From contig NC_080572.1 of NCBI RefSeq assembly GCF_030247185.1, positions 182,742,866 to 182,806,865 on the forward strand: DNA of 64,000 bases. Reading direction: 5' to 3'. The stretch is from Malaya genurostris (taxonomy: Eukaryota > Arthropoda > Insecta > Diptera > Culicidae). The notes under the pieces were generated by a model. The model did no database searches. It saw only the letters and a program-made list of their open reading frames with translations, and had not been told where the DNA came from. The position numbers and the translations under genes are program-made. This document shows positions 33,801 to 44,719 of this stretch, in pieces (the first letter of the stretch is position 1; each line of letters starts with the position of its first letter).

Positions 33801-36759
33801 AATTTCTCAGAGATGGCTGAACCGATTTTAACAAACTTGGACTCGTTTGAAAGCTACTGTCGGGCCATTGATCAAGTTCGAAGATCAAATGGCTGTGACT
33901 TTTGGTTCCGGATATATGATTGTATAAGTGACGTAACCGACAAAACACGTTGATTTTTACCGCTCTTATATATATAAGGGTGCCAAAATTTTGGGATCAC
34001 CTCTATTTTCGTTAAGTTCTAGTGCTCAAAAGTTTAAGCACCTCGAAAAAAGCCTTCATGCAAAATTTGACCTAAATCGGACATGCTTAAGGGGTGCTAC
34101 CCGATGGTAAAGGTTTGACAATTTTCGATCTTGAAAAACCACCATAGGGGAGAATACATGAAATTTCTAAAATCGAAAATTTTTTTTGATGCCAAAACTC
34201 TTAAAACTGCATAAAACATCGAAATTTAGTATCATATAAATAAAAAATTTTTTAGAAAAAATCAACTTTCTGGGACTTTTCATATTTTTTCTAAGTCTCA
34301 AAAAGTCGATATTTTCAAAAAAAAATTTTTTCGAGATGACACTAAATCTCGTCGTTTCATGCAATTCTAAGCCTTTTGGCATCAAAAATTTTTTTTCGAT
34401 TTCGAAAATTTCATGTACTCCCCCCTATGGTGATTTTTCAAGATATATGAAAATTCCACTAAGTGGACTAAGAAGGTTTTTTTTAGATTAGCATCACTCT
34501 TCTCATACAAATAGGCAATGCAAATGTCAAGCACTAGTTTGGAAAAATGATGCTGACTGTGTGACATAAACACTGAAGCATGCTTTTGTGAACTACTCGA
34601 ATCAATCTGAATCAATTGGTGTCAAAATTAGTATCTAAATTTATTTAATAAAAGTATGAAACATATTTTCATGAGACTGTTATGAAAGAAGAGAAAGGCA
34701 TTATCACACCACTAGGTGGATTAAGAAGGGTTTTTATCAATCCACATATGTTTTTTGCATGGGTATTCTTCGGTGTCTTAGTTCTCATGTCACTATTCTA
34801 ATTATCGTCGTTTTGAGCGGCAAATTGAAATTTTAATCACTCATTACCCTGTAATGTCGAAACTGCAAATAGTATCGAATTTCAATCTTAACGTGTGACA
34901 ATCGATTGAACATTCCATGAGATGTCAAAGTAAGTTCCACTTTAAAGTTTTTCGTCTTTATTTATGGTACTTCCAGAGCCGGTATTCTGGAACTAGCGTA
35001 ACCCAAACTGATTCATATGGCCATACATTCATTCCATCTTCTATATCTGTATGAATTTTAAAAACTCATCATCCTGAAATTCCAGAATAGGATAAAATTA
35101 ACCAATTTTGTATAGAACCACAAGTCCTTTAATTTGAATTTTTGTTTTTGAAGTCGATTTAGCTTTTTTGAGAAAATGATTGAGCTTTGAGAAACGATTC
35201 GATACTGGAACCGGAATTCTAAAATCAGTGTAGCCGAAATCAGTTAAATTCTACTTAAACTTCTAACGGCAGAACAGACATACCTCAACGCGATCTGGAA
35301 TAACTCCGGTGTGTTTGGACCGCTGCGGTTCCGCATTAGTCAGCATGGACTAGAAGAAAATCTGATTTTTTTTGACACTGGACGCATGAAAATTGGTCAA
35401 CTGTATCAAGAGTTATGATTTTTTGAAAAAATAGATTCGATGAAAATCCCTACCCGAGCGTTTGAGTGTTAATCATGGTACCGGCAATGGATTTGTATCC
35501 GTGTGGAGCATTGAGAAAGAATTATGTTGTTTCGTTTAGTCAAACTCGAGATTTTCATGATTAAGTTCTACCCATTCTTCCACAGAGGAAATTTTGAAAA
35601 GACGCTTCATAGTAAAGTATTCACGTCAAAAACAATGCATTCGATTTTCTCAGAAACTTATAATCTTATAATCTCACAGAACTCTATTTATCATCAATCA
35701 ACTTCCGGTTCTGGAATTACTAACTTATCGGTATTAAAACTTCAATTTCAAGAGCGTGTTTCTCTCCATAGTGCTGAAAAATGACCAACTAGCCGTATAG
35801 TTTTAAAATGGTGCACGTCTATTTAGTTCATGGTACACAAATTTGATAACAATCTTCGGAAATACCGGACAGAGTAGTCGAAATCTCCTGAAATGAAACT
35901 CACTTCATTTTCTCGGAGATGTCTTAACCGAATTTCACAAACGCCTAGTATTTTCGTGTAGTCTGTCAATCTGTTCGACTTAAACGCATCAATTTATAAG
36001 CCGTATGAGGGAAATATCAGGATTTATTTTGGTAGATGACGAAGGTCTAATTTTCTACCAAGATAACCCCGATGATTTCAAATCTTGATATTCATCTATC
36101 AATTTCAAATCCAAACATTCACAAATATTATGCTTCGTGTTAAATTGCAGAAGGAAACTATTATGTATTCTATCAAAATATTCTATTGAAAGATATTTCT
36201 GAAAATTGAGACCATTATTCCAGCACAAGCAACATAACGATTACGTTTTTTTCGATAGTTTAGGATCGAGACGTATTTACTTTTCATCGGCAGTCACCAT
36301 TTAAAACGAAACCATTACCTGACGTTCTTTTATTTATCAAATCTAACTCAGTTAGTCCGATGAATCATTGTTTAAACAAAATGCCGAGATTGTACAGGTC
36401 GTTCCAATTATCGCTAAAGATGTGCATCAAATCACTGCATGAATTCACTGAGAATGTTAGAGGATAGAAAGCGACAGTCGGAAGTTCAGTCTACACATTC
36501 AACATAGTTTGAATCTGTATATGCTTCCATCAGAAACACTTGAACATAGATTTATTCGAGAATAACTCACGTCGTTTTTCCAGAGAATCTAAGTATTAAT
36601 AGATACATGAATGTCAAACGAAGTTGACCAAAATATAACGTTTCGAACATATTTAATCTCAGCTTTGAATTAGAAAAAAAACAGATCTCACTTGTACAAA
36701 CCGAACTGTGACAGCCAATTGTTACTGTAAGCCTTCACGTAAACACCGCCAGTACTCAT
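27885..36759 (-). CDS. single-pass type II membrane protein, 592 aa, unrecognised
   Basis: Two coding exons. Exon 1 (36759 down to 36692, 68 nt) starts ATGAGTACTGGC and reads MSTGGVYVKAYSNNWLSQFG then LY plus two bases, ending at a GTGAGA donor. Exon 2 (29595 down to 27885) follows a tttcag acceptor and supplies the third base, making Lys-23 and then YQSPHEVSRHVSYRHRK. The 7096-bp intron joins in exact phase, which supports the model. Residues 43-61 (LYGILAMAFVIFFILFIIV) form one membrane segment. The basic flank RHVSYRHRK lies before it, so the N-terminus should be cytoplasmic and the 530-residue Pro/Ser/Asn-rich C-terminal part extracellular or lumenal. No Cys-rich or enzymatic domain is visible, and there are TTTTSLPP-type segments near residue 500. 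I do not recognise the family; an arthropod-specific surface or cuticle-anchoring role is only a guess. Confidence 0.85.
30390..31015 (+). pseudogene. ITmD37E transposase C-terminal relic
   Basis: Codons 30541-30750 read KFAFMDEFVKKTDDLARDMQ, then YKKECRKNCVLSFIKARKGP, then CWPDLTSCHYS (second catalytic Asp). After frame breaks come NINPPSSSQLRSIEKYWEIM (the E of DD37E, near 30790-30850), KRKLEKSG and GGIKKKVRIFIRNEG (near 30960-31005). Order and motifs (WPDLASCHY, PIEKYW, KKVRE) are those of the mosquito DD37E class. The first catalytic Asp region and the N-terminus are not readable. The copy is long dead. Confidence 0.65.
31780..32130 (+). pseudogene. non-LTR reverse transcriptase scrap
   Basis: Across shifted frames one reads TANAYAVLGLVKHNTRN, then LPSLYHNVHNDRIERVQKCL, then a DFLEKIVFRYL-like block and LFVFDLLSNN. 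This order matches the post-palm region of Jockey/CR1-type RTs (LGLV-R, SP-Y--H--RIE--Q--FL, FVFDLL). There are no catalytic residues, and at least two frame shifts. Confidence 0.5.
32335..32520 (+). pseudogene. non-LTR RT scrap with internal deletion
   Basis: HGFPDKLIRLLKAAMDQVTC then VVRLLG (RT finger region) is followed within 70 nt by KVGRLRWAGYG, the C-terminal GRLRWAGHV block. Most of the palm is deleted between them. The second block is shared with the remnant at 4.7 kb, so both may come from one RTE/R4-like family (inference). Confidence 0.45.
33614..34735 (-). repeat. CA-tailed dispersed repeat, copy 2 (inverted relative to 51.7-52.4 kb)
   Basis: Bases 33640-34140 are a near copy, reverse-complemented, of 51930-52445 (shared: aaatcaacgtgttttg, tgtccgatttag, ggcacccttatat). 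Inside, 34137-34441 is itself a 305-bp palindrome (accacca...tggtg ends, both arms with atgaaatttc), and the other copy has the same palindrome at about 51718-51945. It ends with CACCACTAGGTGGATTAA near 34707. It has no coding capacity. Confidence 0.7.
34736..35300 (+). repeat. repeat segment homologous to 50.03-50.55 kb
   Basis: TTTTATCAATCCrCAT, tattcttcggtgt, AATCACTCATTACyCTGTAAT and GTCGAAACTGCAAAT recur in the same order and orientation at 50030-50160. Similarity continues to about 35250 / 50560 with many substitutions. It appears to be the adjoining half of the same repeat family. Confidence 0.65.
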
Positions 36760-37450
36760 AGTTTCTTGGATTTTTTAGCACTTCATTGAAATTATTGCCG
36801 CTGATCTTGTAGTCCTTTTCGACTGGCTTCGAGTTGGTTGATCGTCCAATATCTTAGATTTTTTTAAACGCGCAACCGCTGAGAACCGACCGATTCATCG
36901 CGAATAAAAGCATCAACTGAAATCATATCAAACTTTCGAGGACACTTCACGCCGGTTGACGATGTGGCGGCACCCACCACTCCACTGAAGGAAGTCAAAA
37001 CTCGGCGATGAGCTTAATTTCCATTATCCTACTTCCATGCTTCCTTTCTTAGAGGGCTACCGGAGGAAGATGCTCCACCGAATACGACTTCAACTGTTTC
37101 CACAATAGCTGATAGTACTCTTAATGACAAACTCCTACCATAGCTCTCACACTGCACCGACGGTAATCGCCATACAAACCCGAGTTGTTTATAATTTCCA
37201 CTGCCGTGAATAATTCCGAGTATGTCACAAAACGTTGGCTTCCTCCTCCTCCTCCTCAGAATGTCGCTCAAATCGTCGACACAACACACATCGTCAATCG
37301 TCAACCAAAAGTGCCACCAAGCGCGAAATTATCCACCGTCGGAGCAAGAAAATACGAACGACGCAGACAGAAAAAACACATCGCGTACTTAATCACGACG
37401 CCAGTAGCGACGTTCCTAATTTGCTGTTAACCAAGCGATAAAAATGCTTA
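36760..37450 (-). promoter_or_regulatory. probable 5' UTR and promoter region of the membrane-protein gene
   Basis: This lies directly upstream of the minus-strand ATG at 36759 (context gaaactATGAGT). It is less AT-rich than its surroundings and open in several frames on both strands (for example 37029-37304 minus), as often seen in 5' UTRs. I found no convincing TATA/initiator pair. Confidence 0.35.
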
Positions 37451-38360
37451 GTTTTATGAGCCTAACACCATACATTTTGCGTGCTAGTGATTTTATACTT
37501 GGTGGAATTTCAAATGTTTCCGAAAATTTCGATTTCGTTCGGAAGTTGGTTTTGCCAATTGTTTCATGTGCCAATGAATTTAATGCCAATTGAAAGGTCG
37601 CAATCCGCCAGTTTATCGGTTAAATATGAATTGTTTCAACAGTATTGTCAACAAACTAAACCTAACGTTATTGATTTTTCTAGAGAAAACCATGATTAAA
37701 ATATCGGTCATCTGGGCAATTGTATTTCTGTATTTATTTTTGTAATTTTATGCGTAGGATCTGTTGCAAACTATCTCATAACAAAATAAAGAGCGCATTT
37801 AAAGTGAGTTACCGTTTGTTGCAAACTGAATACTAATTTCGCACATAAAAATCGCACCTACTGAATTACAGACATACATGTCTCGATTATGTAAGGCTGC
37901 AATTTACTGAATACGGGTATTATCGAGCAATCGATTTATCTTTCAGAAGAAATAAAATGATTCGATTTTGTTTTCTTCTCTTTAGATTTGACCGAAACAT
38001 CAACATTTAAATTTGCATTTTCATGTCATGTTACTTAAGATATGAACAAACCATTGGGAAATTCGTGAATAATTTTCCAGCAATCAGGCAAACGTTCCAC
38101 TTGAGCCAAAAGTCAATACTCAACTCAATAAGTCGTTTGACTGACACACAGATTTTTCTATCCTTGTCAAATTCATTTGGCGTTTATGAAGTACCAACTT
38201 TAAAAAAAACTATGTATGAAATTTCATGACATTTTTATTATTCAGAAAAATGAGTCAGCCACATAAAAGAGGATACTTTTGTCATTTTCAAACCAATTTC
38301 GTGTATTAATTTATCATTGCTTCTTGATGAAAAAATACTGTACAACCTCAGAAATGGCTT
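37451..38360. other. unassigned
   Basis: No supported gene. ORFs at 37481-37699 and 38023-38229 show no recognisable features. Confidence 0.3.
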
Positions 38361-38379
38361 TAAAAGTGTGATCCGGACT

Positions 38380-38475
38380 CTGTTTCTGCGAAAAGAACTA
38401 TGGGTTATTGGTTTGCTGAATTTAAATATGGTCGTACAGACACTGATGGTGATCTAAAACAAGACCTGACAACTG
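38380..38475 (+). pseudogene. mariner-like transposase N-terminal scrap
   Basis: GYWFAEFKYGRTDTDGDLKQ matches the conserved WF-EFK-GRTDTDD block after the helix-turn-helix of mariner transposases. No catalytic part follows in frame. Confidence 0.4.
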
Positions 38476-38835
38476 GGGGGCTGCTTTTGTTCCAAAATGG
38501 ACCAGTTTCTGATTGGCTGATTTTGATGTTGCTGCCCACACATTGTGAAAAGAAAAAACTTTTGCAAGGTATCCGAGCAATGATGCCAAGTATAAAGAAA
38601 ATCAGAAAACAAATTTATTAAAATGTATAATTTTAGCTCACCAATGAAAATGAAAATTTTTAGAGAATGTTTTACTTTTTTTTTCAATCTCATTTGTAAT
38701 AAATCTTTACAGTGGCAGCACTGTGTAATTAAGATCAATATAAAGCCGTTTTTCTTTTTAGTGAATTAAAGTGTAACCAAAAAAGATTAGTCAAATTAGT
38801 GTAAATTCGAAAGTGTGTTTAGTTTTACGAGAAGA

Positions 38836-39053
38836 ATGAAGTGTTGTGTTCCACACTGCGGTCGCACTAAGCATTTCTATCCAAACTTGACTTTTTCCGG
38901 TTTCTAAAAGATCCGGTAATCAGAGCTGCTAAATGTCACTATCAACGAGCAACTTTGCACGACGAAGATTGGAAAGTTTTTGTCACTGGAGTGCTGCCAA
39001 CCAGGCTCTACCAATCGTCATATATTGAGTGTCTGAGAGCCGATCTGTCATAA
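38836..39053 (+). pseudogene. THAP-like zinc-finger remnant
   Basis: From ATG at 38836 the reading is MKCCVPHCGRTKHFYPN, then after a one-base frame slip FFRFLKDPVIRAAKC, then DEDWKVFVTGVLPTRLYQSS and YIECLRADLS to a stop at 39053. C-x2/4-C followed by F-FPKD and an R-W-type segment resembles the start of THAP domains, which occur in P-type transposases and host regulators. The later Cys-x2-His is not seen, so this is tentative. The downstream sequence recurs inverted at 58.56-58.87 kb, which favours a transposon. Confidence 0.35.
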
Positions 39054-39255
39054 CTTAAATTCTCTTGATATTATACTCACCAGGACGCTCATTGATTGTC
39101 AATGCGATTGATATTATCTTCATTTCTCCTGTCACTGCTTGATTACGGTGTGATTAAATATTAATCAAGCAGCATAAACATTGAATTAAATTCATGTACA
39201 CCAATAAACTACGAAATCCAATGACTTTTTACAAAGAACAATGAACTTTATCAAT
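38930..39255 (+). repeat. repeat shared (inverted) with 58550-58870
   Basis: Shared blocks include TGTCACTATCAAC, GATTGGAAAG, CATATATTGAGTGTCTGAGAG, GATATTATCTTCATTTC, TGTCACTGCTTGATT and CAGCATAAACATTGAA. Both copies end in AATAAACT-containing text. It looks like the 3' part of a THAP-bearing element. Confidence 0.65.
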
Positions 39256-39384
39256 TTATGTTTATGTTAGTAATCTCATGAAATTTTTGTACGTCAACAG
39301 GAAATAGGAGAATGAGAGAGAGAATAGAATGCGTTACCTGCCTTTGACTGAGTAGACTTCTACTTGGTCATTGAACTATCGAGT

Positions 39385-39485
39385 ATCTCATTTGACAGAC
39401 ACTTTGATCGTACCGATTACAGTTGACGATGATTTTAGTCAGTCTGTCAAGGTCATTTACATGACTGACAATTTGCAGCTCTAAT
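39385..39485 (+). repeat. short repeat shared (inverted) with 49850-49916
   Basis: TTGACGATGATTTTAGTCAG plus tctgtcaaggtc and gactgacaatttgca recur reverse-complemented near 49850-49916. No function was recognised. Confidence 0.5.
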
Positions 39486-40497
39486 ACGTCAACAATGGAT
39501 TCGATTTTGCGTTCAACATGAAATATTTCGTGTTTTGTCATCGAAGCAGAGATGTGAATGACGTAAGTCAAACTGTAGAAATGAAATATAATAATAAGAT
39601 TTTTTATAGATTATAGGCAACTAAATCACATGGGCATACCAAAATTATTAGAACGCTGAGATGAATGACTTTACTGTTTTGTAGTTTAATTCTACTAGTT
39701 TTATTTACCAAAAACAAAACGTAAAACATTTTTTTCTGAGCTATTCGCATGTTTATGTTTCCTGTTATTCAGATAATATATCATTACGTTGCGTTTATTA
39801 AAAACACTGTTACCATCGATGGCATATTGGAAAATAGAAAAAAATCTTTTCTAGATTTTACAGGTTCATTGAAACATCAATTCGATCAAAAAACTATTAA
39901 AATTTATAAAATTGTTTCAACATTATTATGCAGATTTTAAACACCATTGCGATGTTTCTCATGAAAAAGAATAGACTGTTATTTCTACGTTTGAAAATTT
40001 CAGGTGTACAAATACATGTTTCACCATAAAAATACAGTTGGTTATCGATTTTCAATATACAAAAACACAAACGATGAATTTTACAATATGTAGCATTATC
40101 ATTGATTCATGTGCAGAATATTTTTGAAGATCTATGTTTTTGTTACGAGCTGTTGTTTTGAAAATCAAATGTGAAACTTATTCATTCGAAATTATGTTTG
40201 TCAAGTGTTTGCAAACATCAATTCAATTCTTGTTTACTTTACGTGATAGTTTCCATGAGTAATGGGATGGATGCATGAGCTTTGTATCAGTTACATAATC
40301 GCTTTAAATAAAGCAGACGCTACTAACTGAGATTTTTTTAAATAATTTTCATAATACGTCTTTTATACGGTCATATATTTATAAACATAACTATGTTTTA
40401 GGTTATTATTTTAACTAATTTCACAATTGATTTTCCAAGTTTATATGAACGTTCGTAAAACATATATAATTTAAGGAAGCTTCTATACTAGAGGTAG
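39486..40497. other. unassigned
   Basis: AT-rich, with no gene, repeat ends or RNA that I can support. Confidence 0.3.
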
Positions 40498-40633
40498 ATG
40501 GGAGAAAGCGCACCCCCTAAGGAAATGTTTCTGTATCTTAACTAAAGAAAAAAAAACGTGAAAGTTTCATGTGTGACTACCTCCCGTCATCAATGCTTCA
40601 CATACATACGATCGTAGAAAACATTAAAAATAT

Positions 40634-40800
40634 TAATATGATCAGTATCTAACGGGGAAACAGATTGGAAAACCGACATGTGAACACAATGATGTAATGA
40701 AAACCGCGAAAATGTTACCGCAGAGACGGGACTCGAACCCTTAGTCGATACGGGACTGTAAGTGAATACCGTGGTGGCTAAGTACAGCGAAGCATGCTTA
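40634..40800 (-). mobile_element. tRNA-derived SINE, minus strand
   Basis: On the minus strand a perfect box B GGTTCGAGTCC (about 40729-40739) is followed by cgtctctgcggtaac, ATTTTCGCGGTTTTCATTAC and a tail to GATACTGATCATATTAA. The head (from about 40800) has a degraded box A. The tail is shared with the plus-strand copy 50 bp away. Confidence 0.6.
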
Positions 40801-40846
40801 GTTGCGTCCAATCAATTGAACTCTCTCTTCACGTGTTTTCATATGC

Positions 40847-41003
40847 AGGGTAGTTTAATTGGTAAAACAATTTCCCCTGTTAGGAGTTAGCTACGGGTTC
40901 GTGTCCCGTCTTTGCGGTAACATTTTCGCGGTTTTCATTACATCATTGTGGTCATATGTCAGTTTTCCAATCTGTTTCCCCGTTAGATACTGATCATATT
41001 AAA
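40847..41003 (+). mobile_element. tRNA-derived SINE, plus strand
   Basis: Box A TAGTTTAATTGG (40851-40862) fits the TRGYnnARnnGG consensus, and box B GGTTCGTGTCC (40896-40906) has one mismatch. The shared tail then runs from cgtctttgcggtaac to GATACTGATCATATTAA. The head differs from that of the divergent minus-strand copy, while the tails are about 95% identical by eye. Confidence 0.65.
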
Positions 41004-41544
41004 ACTAGCTCAAGACGGCTCTACGTCTTAACAAAGACTAAAAACAAATCGATGAAAAATATCCTTTTTAAATTACGCAGAGTCACAGGTATCTAGAGGC
41101 AGGATGATCTTAAACAACGGGTGAACATCCATCAAGACAACGGAGCGAAACACATGACAACAATGGCGCAAAATGCACTCTTATAAAGCTTCTTCGTCTT
41201 ATCTAAAGAGAGTTTTAGCATTTTCGTGGATGAAATATTTTCCAGATGGAAGGTTGCTTACTATTATCCTTTAAATTGATAACTAATGCATAGCTTTTGT
41301 AAGCGAATTCATAAGCATTTTGCCCTACAAAACTCGGGCCATTTTACCCCCAAAATCATGGAACGATAGTTTTGACGATTTTTCCATAAAATTGTTGATC
41401 AACATTATTGATTTTTAGTTATTTTTCCAGACATGGTTGAACTATTGCTACTAAAATTTTATAGTAATCTACTGTCATGGCAGACTTTCAGTTTCATCAA
41501 AGCAAGAGGTGCATTTTGCCTCGGGGGTGCGTTTTACCCCCATC

Positions 41545-42849
41545 GTAATATGTTCTACGGTTTGAAAGAACAGTGGTTTCTTAGCATTTTCAGGTGAATA
41601 TAACTGCTTTGATCCAAACATGTTCAATTTTCTTGTGTTTATTTGTTTTAATTTCGCAGAAATCAAAATAGACATTGATTGCAATGAAGACGCCACCTCC
41701 AGTATCAAGCTACTCCTTCTTGTAAGGTCTCTAGATTTATTTAGTTTATCCTCACCGGTGAATAAATTGCTCAATTGCACAATAACTCCACGCAATGCGA
41801 CCAGCATAGTCACCAAAAAAAACATTGCATATATTGCCTAAGCAAAGGCGAATAATATATAAAGGGACGAATAACGTGGTGAAAACATCGCATCTCAGTG
41901 CCATCGATTATATCACTTTCCGTTACAAAATTGAAACATTTTTATAATTACGAACTGGAATGGTAAAGAAGGTATGTATCTCTTTTCTGTTTAATTCGCG
42001 ATAAATTCCACTAATAACATATTTTGATTTGTAAGATGGAAGATTATCATTAACTTCAAATTCCACAATTCAGAAACAATGAGCTGAGCAGAATATTTAG
42101 ATTTACGTAAAACTCTACCATGTGAAGTTGTGAAAATAGTACATTTTTCGATTGTGTGATTTTGAATATTCAATGTTGTAACACTTGAACCTAACTGGTG
42201 TATTATTAGGAGGTTTTTTTTCAATAGGGATCACTGTATTGTCTGAAAGTTGTTATGACAGTGGCATTTCGGTTTTTTTCTCTAATTACTAGATTATTCA
42301 ATAATCATTTTGAACTTTCAAACTATTCGATTAAATTGTAATCGATAATCTGGGTTATTATTCGACATCTCTAATCATAGCTAACGTTTCAGATTCACGT
42401 TAAACATCCCTCTAAAAAACAATGTAGAGAAAAAATACATTGAACCGGTGGTCCGATGAATGTTCAATAAATCGTCCAACGGGAGGCCGATTCGGGACTT
42501 TCGTTTGCCTATTTTGAAACAGTCCTCTTAGAAAAAATAAGCTCAACGGTTGTCCATCGTTGGTCGTTCAACGGGAGGCCAACACAGGACCTTCGTTAGC
42601 CGATTTTGAAACAGACCGTTGAACCGAGTACCATTTTTTTCGTTCAACAAACCCGGCAGACAGAGGTCCATTGTTGAGCCGTTTTTAATATGAAGAGTTG
42701 GAGACCCGTTGGACTAGTTTTAGTGGAAAATTTCTGATGTTTCTAAGTACTTTTGTTTTAATTAACATTACATACCTTTAGAATAATTCTACTTCACGTA
42801 GAATAACAACACAGCACCCAATTTTCATTCTTTTTCTAAGATAAAAGAA
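41545..42849. other. unassigned, with a short tandem duplication
   Basis: No gene was supported. At 42470-42650 two units about 91 bp apart share CAACGGGAGGCC, GGACyTTCGTTwGCC and ATTTTGAAACAG. GTTGAAC-type words extend to 42720. It precedes the LINE insertion site (target duplication aacaacaactt at 42850-42860). Confidence 0.4.
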
Positions 42850-43372
42850 AACAACAACTTCATTCGTGCCGTGACTATCGGATCGATCGGACGTAAATTC
42901 TGCTTTCTCCAATCGCGTGGTGAATTGTTTTATTCCGTTATCAAGGTCATTCCGTATTCTATTGTCTGCATCAGTGCGGTCGAGTGATAGTTCTAATTAA
43001 TCCGTTCTCAAGGCCGACTGTGAGCTTGTGTAAAGCAGCACTGCGTGTGGTACCGTTAGCCAGCGCCAGCGCTGGGCGCTGCGTATATATCGTTGTACAT
43101 TAGAAACAGTGATAAATATATATAGTGATAAAAGGATTGGTTTCATTGGACAGTGTAGTGAGAGACTAAAAACAAAGTGCTTTTTCCTCAAAGAGGTTTT
43201 TTGCACTTTATTGAACTGGAATATTCACCGGTTGCCTAGGACCGGGCCTTGTCGGCCGATCACCCTTCGAGAGCTAAAGCTAAGTATTTTTTTTTTCTTT
43301 TTCCCTGTTGTTCAGTACCATTAGATTTTTACTGCCCCCTAATATTTACCCGCACGGACACATTTCCGTGCC

Positions 43373-44719
43373 ATGACAAAAGGCACAGAATTGCCTGACC
43401 TTCCCCTAGATGATCAAATGGATGCTTCTGATGGCAATAAATCTCGCATTAGAAGCTATCCCGATGGGCTTGCACTCCCGGCCGGACCGTATGCGGTTTA
43501 CATCCGGACCAAAGCCAACGGTAAAAAATTGAACCTTCTAAGACTTTCTAATGACCTGTCCTCGCGATACAATACTGTACAAAAAATTGAGAAAGTACGC
43601 CCGGACAAGCTTAGGGTCTTGTTAGCCAGTGCAAAACAGGCTAATGAGATCGTTCAAAGTGAGAATTTCACGCGGGAGTATCGCGTATACGTACCAGCTC
43701 GCGAAGTCGAGATAGACGGCGTGATCACCGATCCGAGTCTGACTTGCGAGGACGTTCTTAAGCATGGGGCAGGCGGTTTTAAAAACCCCCTACTCAAGAA
43801 CGTTAAGATACTGGACTGCAAGCAATTGCGTTCAGTATCGACCGCTGAGGATGGGACTAAGTCCTATATCCCATCAGACTCGTATCGGGTGACTTTCGCT
43901 GGCTCGGCTTTGCCTAATTACGTCCTCCTGGACCGAGTCCGTTTACCTGTTCGTCTTTTTGTGCCGCGGGTCATGAACTGCACCAATTGCAAACAATTGG
44001 GACATACAGCATCCCATTGTTGCAATAAATCCCGGTGTATAAAGTGTGGAGGGAGTCATGCGGATAACTCCTGCAGTGGAGACAATGAAAAGTGTCTCTA
44101 CTGTAAGGAGGGGCCGCATGACCTCTCTGATTGTCCCGTGTACAAATTGCGTAAGGATAAAATGAAGCGTTCACTCAAGCAACATTCCAAACGCTCTTTT
44201 GCAGAAATGTTGAAATGTGCTACGCCACCTACCGAAAATCCTTACGCATACTTGTCAACTGACGAGAGCGAATATGATGACCCCCTCGAAGGTACATCTT
44301 CGGCTGTCCCTCATAGCTCATCAATTAGGAAGAGAAGAAATAAATCTTCTCAAAACCTCCCTAGTAAGGGTTTGAAGATGTCCTCTGATGGGTTCCGAAA
44401 AATTACAACAACTGGTAGTGATGGCAAAAAACCAGAGAAAAAAGCTCCAGGCCTTGGAAAATTAAATTCCGAGCAAGAATTTCCATCACTTCCTGGGACT
44501 TCAAAACCCCCGAAAGTCCCTAAAGATCAGTCAGAAAATTTACCAAATACTGGGTTTGTTAAATTCTCTGATATTGTGGACTGGATCATGTCTACTTTCA
44601 ATATTTCTGAACCTCTTAAAAGCCTGATAATGGCTTTTATTCCTACAGTTAAAACATTCTTGAAGCAGTTGACTGCAAAATGGCCCCTTCTTTCAGCGAT
44701 CGTATCCTTCGATGGCTAA
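43373..44719 (+). CDS. LINE ORF1, zinc-knuckle nucleic-acid-binding protein (copy A)
   Basis: 448 aa from ATG at 43373 to TAA at 44717-44719, with no internal stop. Three zinc knuckles occur at about residues 201-245: CTNCKQLGHTASHC, CIKCGGSHADNSC and CLYCKEGPHDLSDC. The N-terminal half aligns well with ORF1 of copy B (REYRVYVPAREVEIDGVITD versus KEYKVYIPSKDVEIDGVVTE). The Ser/Lys-rich linker and a hydrophobic C-terminus (FNISEPLKSLIMAFIPTVKT) follow. ORF1 products of LINEs bind the RNA and form the cytoplasmic RNP. The stop overlaps the ORF2 ATG in ATGGCTAA, indicating re-initiation-type coupling (inference). Confidence 0.9.
   Translation: MTKGTELPDLPLDDQMDASDGNKSRIRSYPDGLALPAGPYAVYIRTKANGKKLNLLRLSNDLSSRYNTVQKIEKVRPDKLRVLLASAKQANEIVQSENFTREYRVYVPAREVEIDGVITDPSLTCEDVLKHGAGGFKNPLLKNVKILDCKQLRSVSTAEDGTKSYIPSDSYRVTFAGSALPNYVLLDRVRLPVRLFVPRVMNCTNCKQLGHTASHCCNKSRCIKCGGSHADNSCSGDNEKCLYCKEGPHDLSDCPVYKLRKDKMKRSLKQHSKRSFAEMLKCATPPTENPYAYLSTDESEYDDPLEGTSSAVPHSSSIRKRRNKSSQNLPSKGLKMSSDGFRKITTTGSDGKKPEKKAPGLGKLNSEQEFPSLPGTSKPPKVPKDQSENLPNTGFVKFSDIVDWIMSTFNISEPLKSLIMAFIPTVKTFLKQLTAKWPLLSAIVSFDG

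Larger units (their letters stand above)
29596..36691 (-). other. intron 1 of the membrane-protein gene, full of relics
   Basis: This intron carries an ITmD37E transposase relic (30390-31015), two non-LTR RT scraps (31780-32130, 32335-32520) and long copies of the CA-tailed repeat (33614-35300). The stretches 29600-30390, 31015-31780, 32520-33610 and 35300-36690 show nothing further that I can support. Confidence 0.6.
40498..41544. mobile_element. DNA element with imperfect inverted ends, hosting two SINEs
   Basis: The left end GATGGGAGAAAGCGCACCCC and the right end inverted, GATGGGGGTAAAACGCACCC, match over about 25 bp. The interior repeats 'tttgcc...gggggtgcgttttaccccc' wording. Two divergent SINEs occupy 40634-41003. 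No TSD was identified and there is no transposase. Confidence 0.35.

Noticed and set aside
40720..40920. Possible functional tRNA genes
   Set aside because: Only box A/B are conserved, no cloverleaf or acceptor stem pairing is apparent, and the shared long tail identifies SINEs.
41475..41841. Overlapping ORFs on both strands
   Set aside because: They straddle the right end of an inverted-repeat element and have no protein-like motifs.
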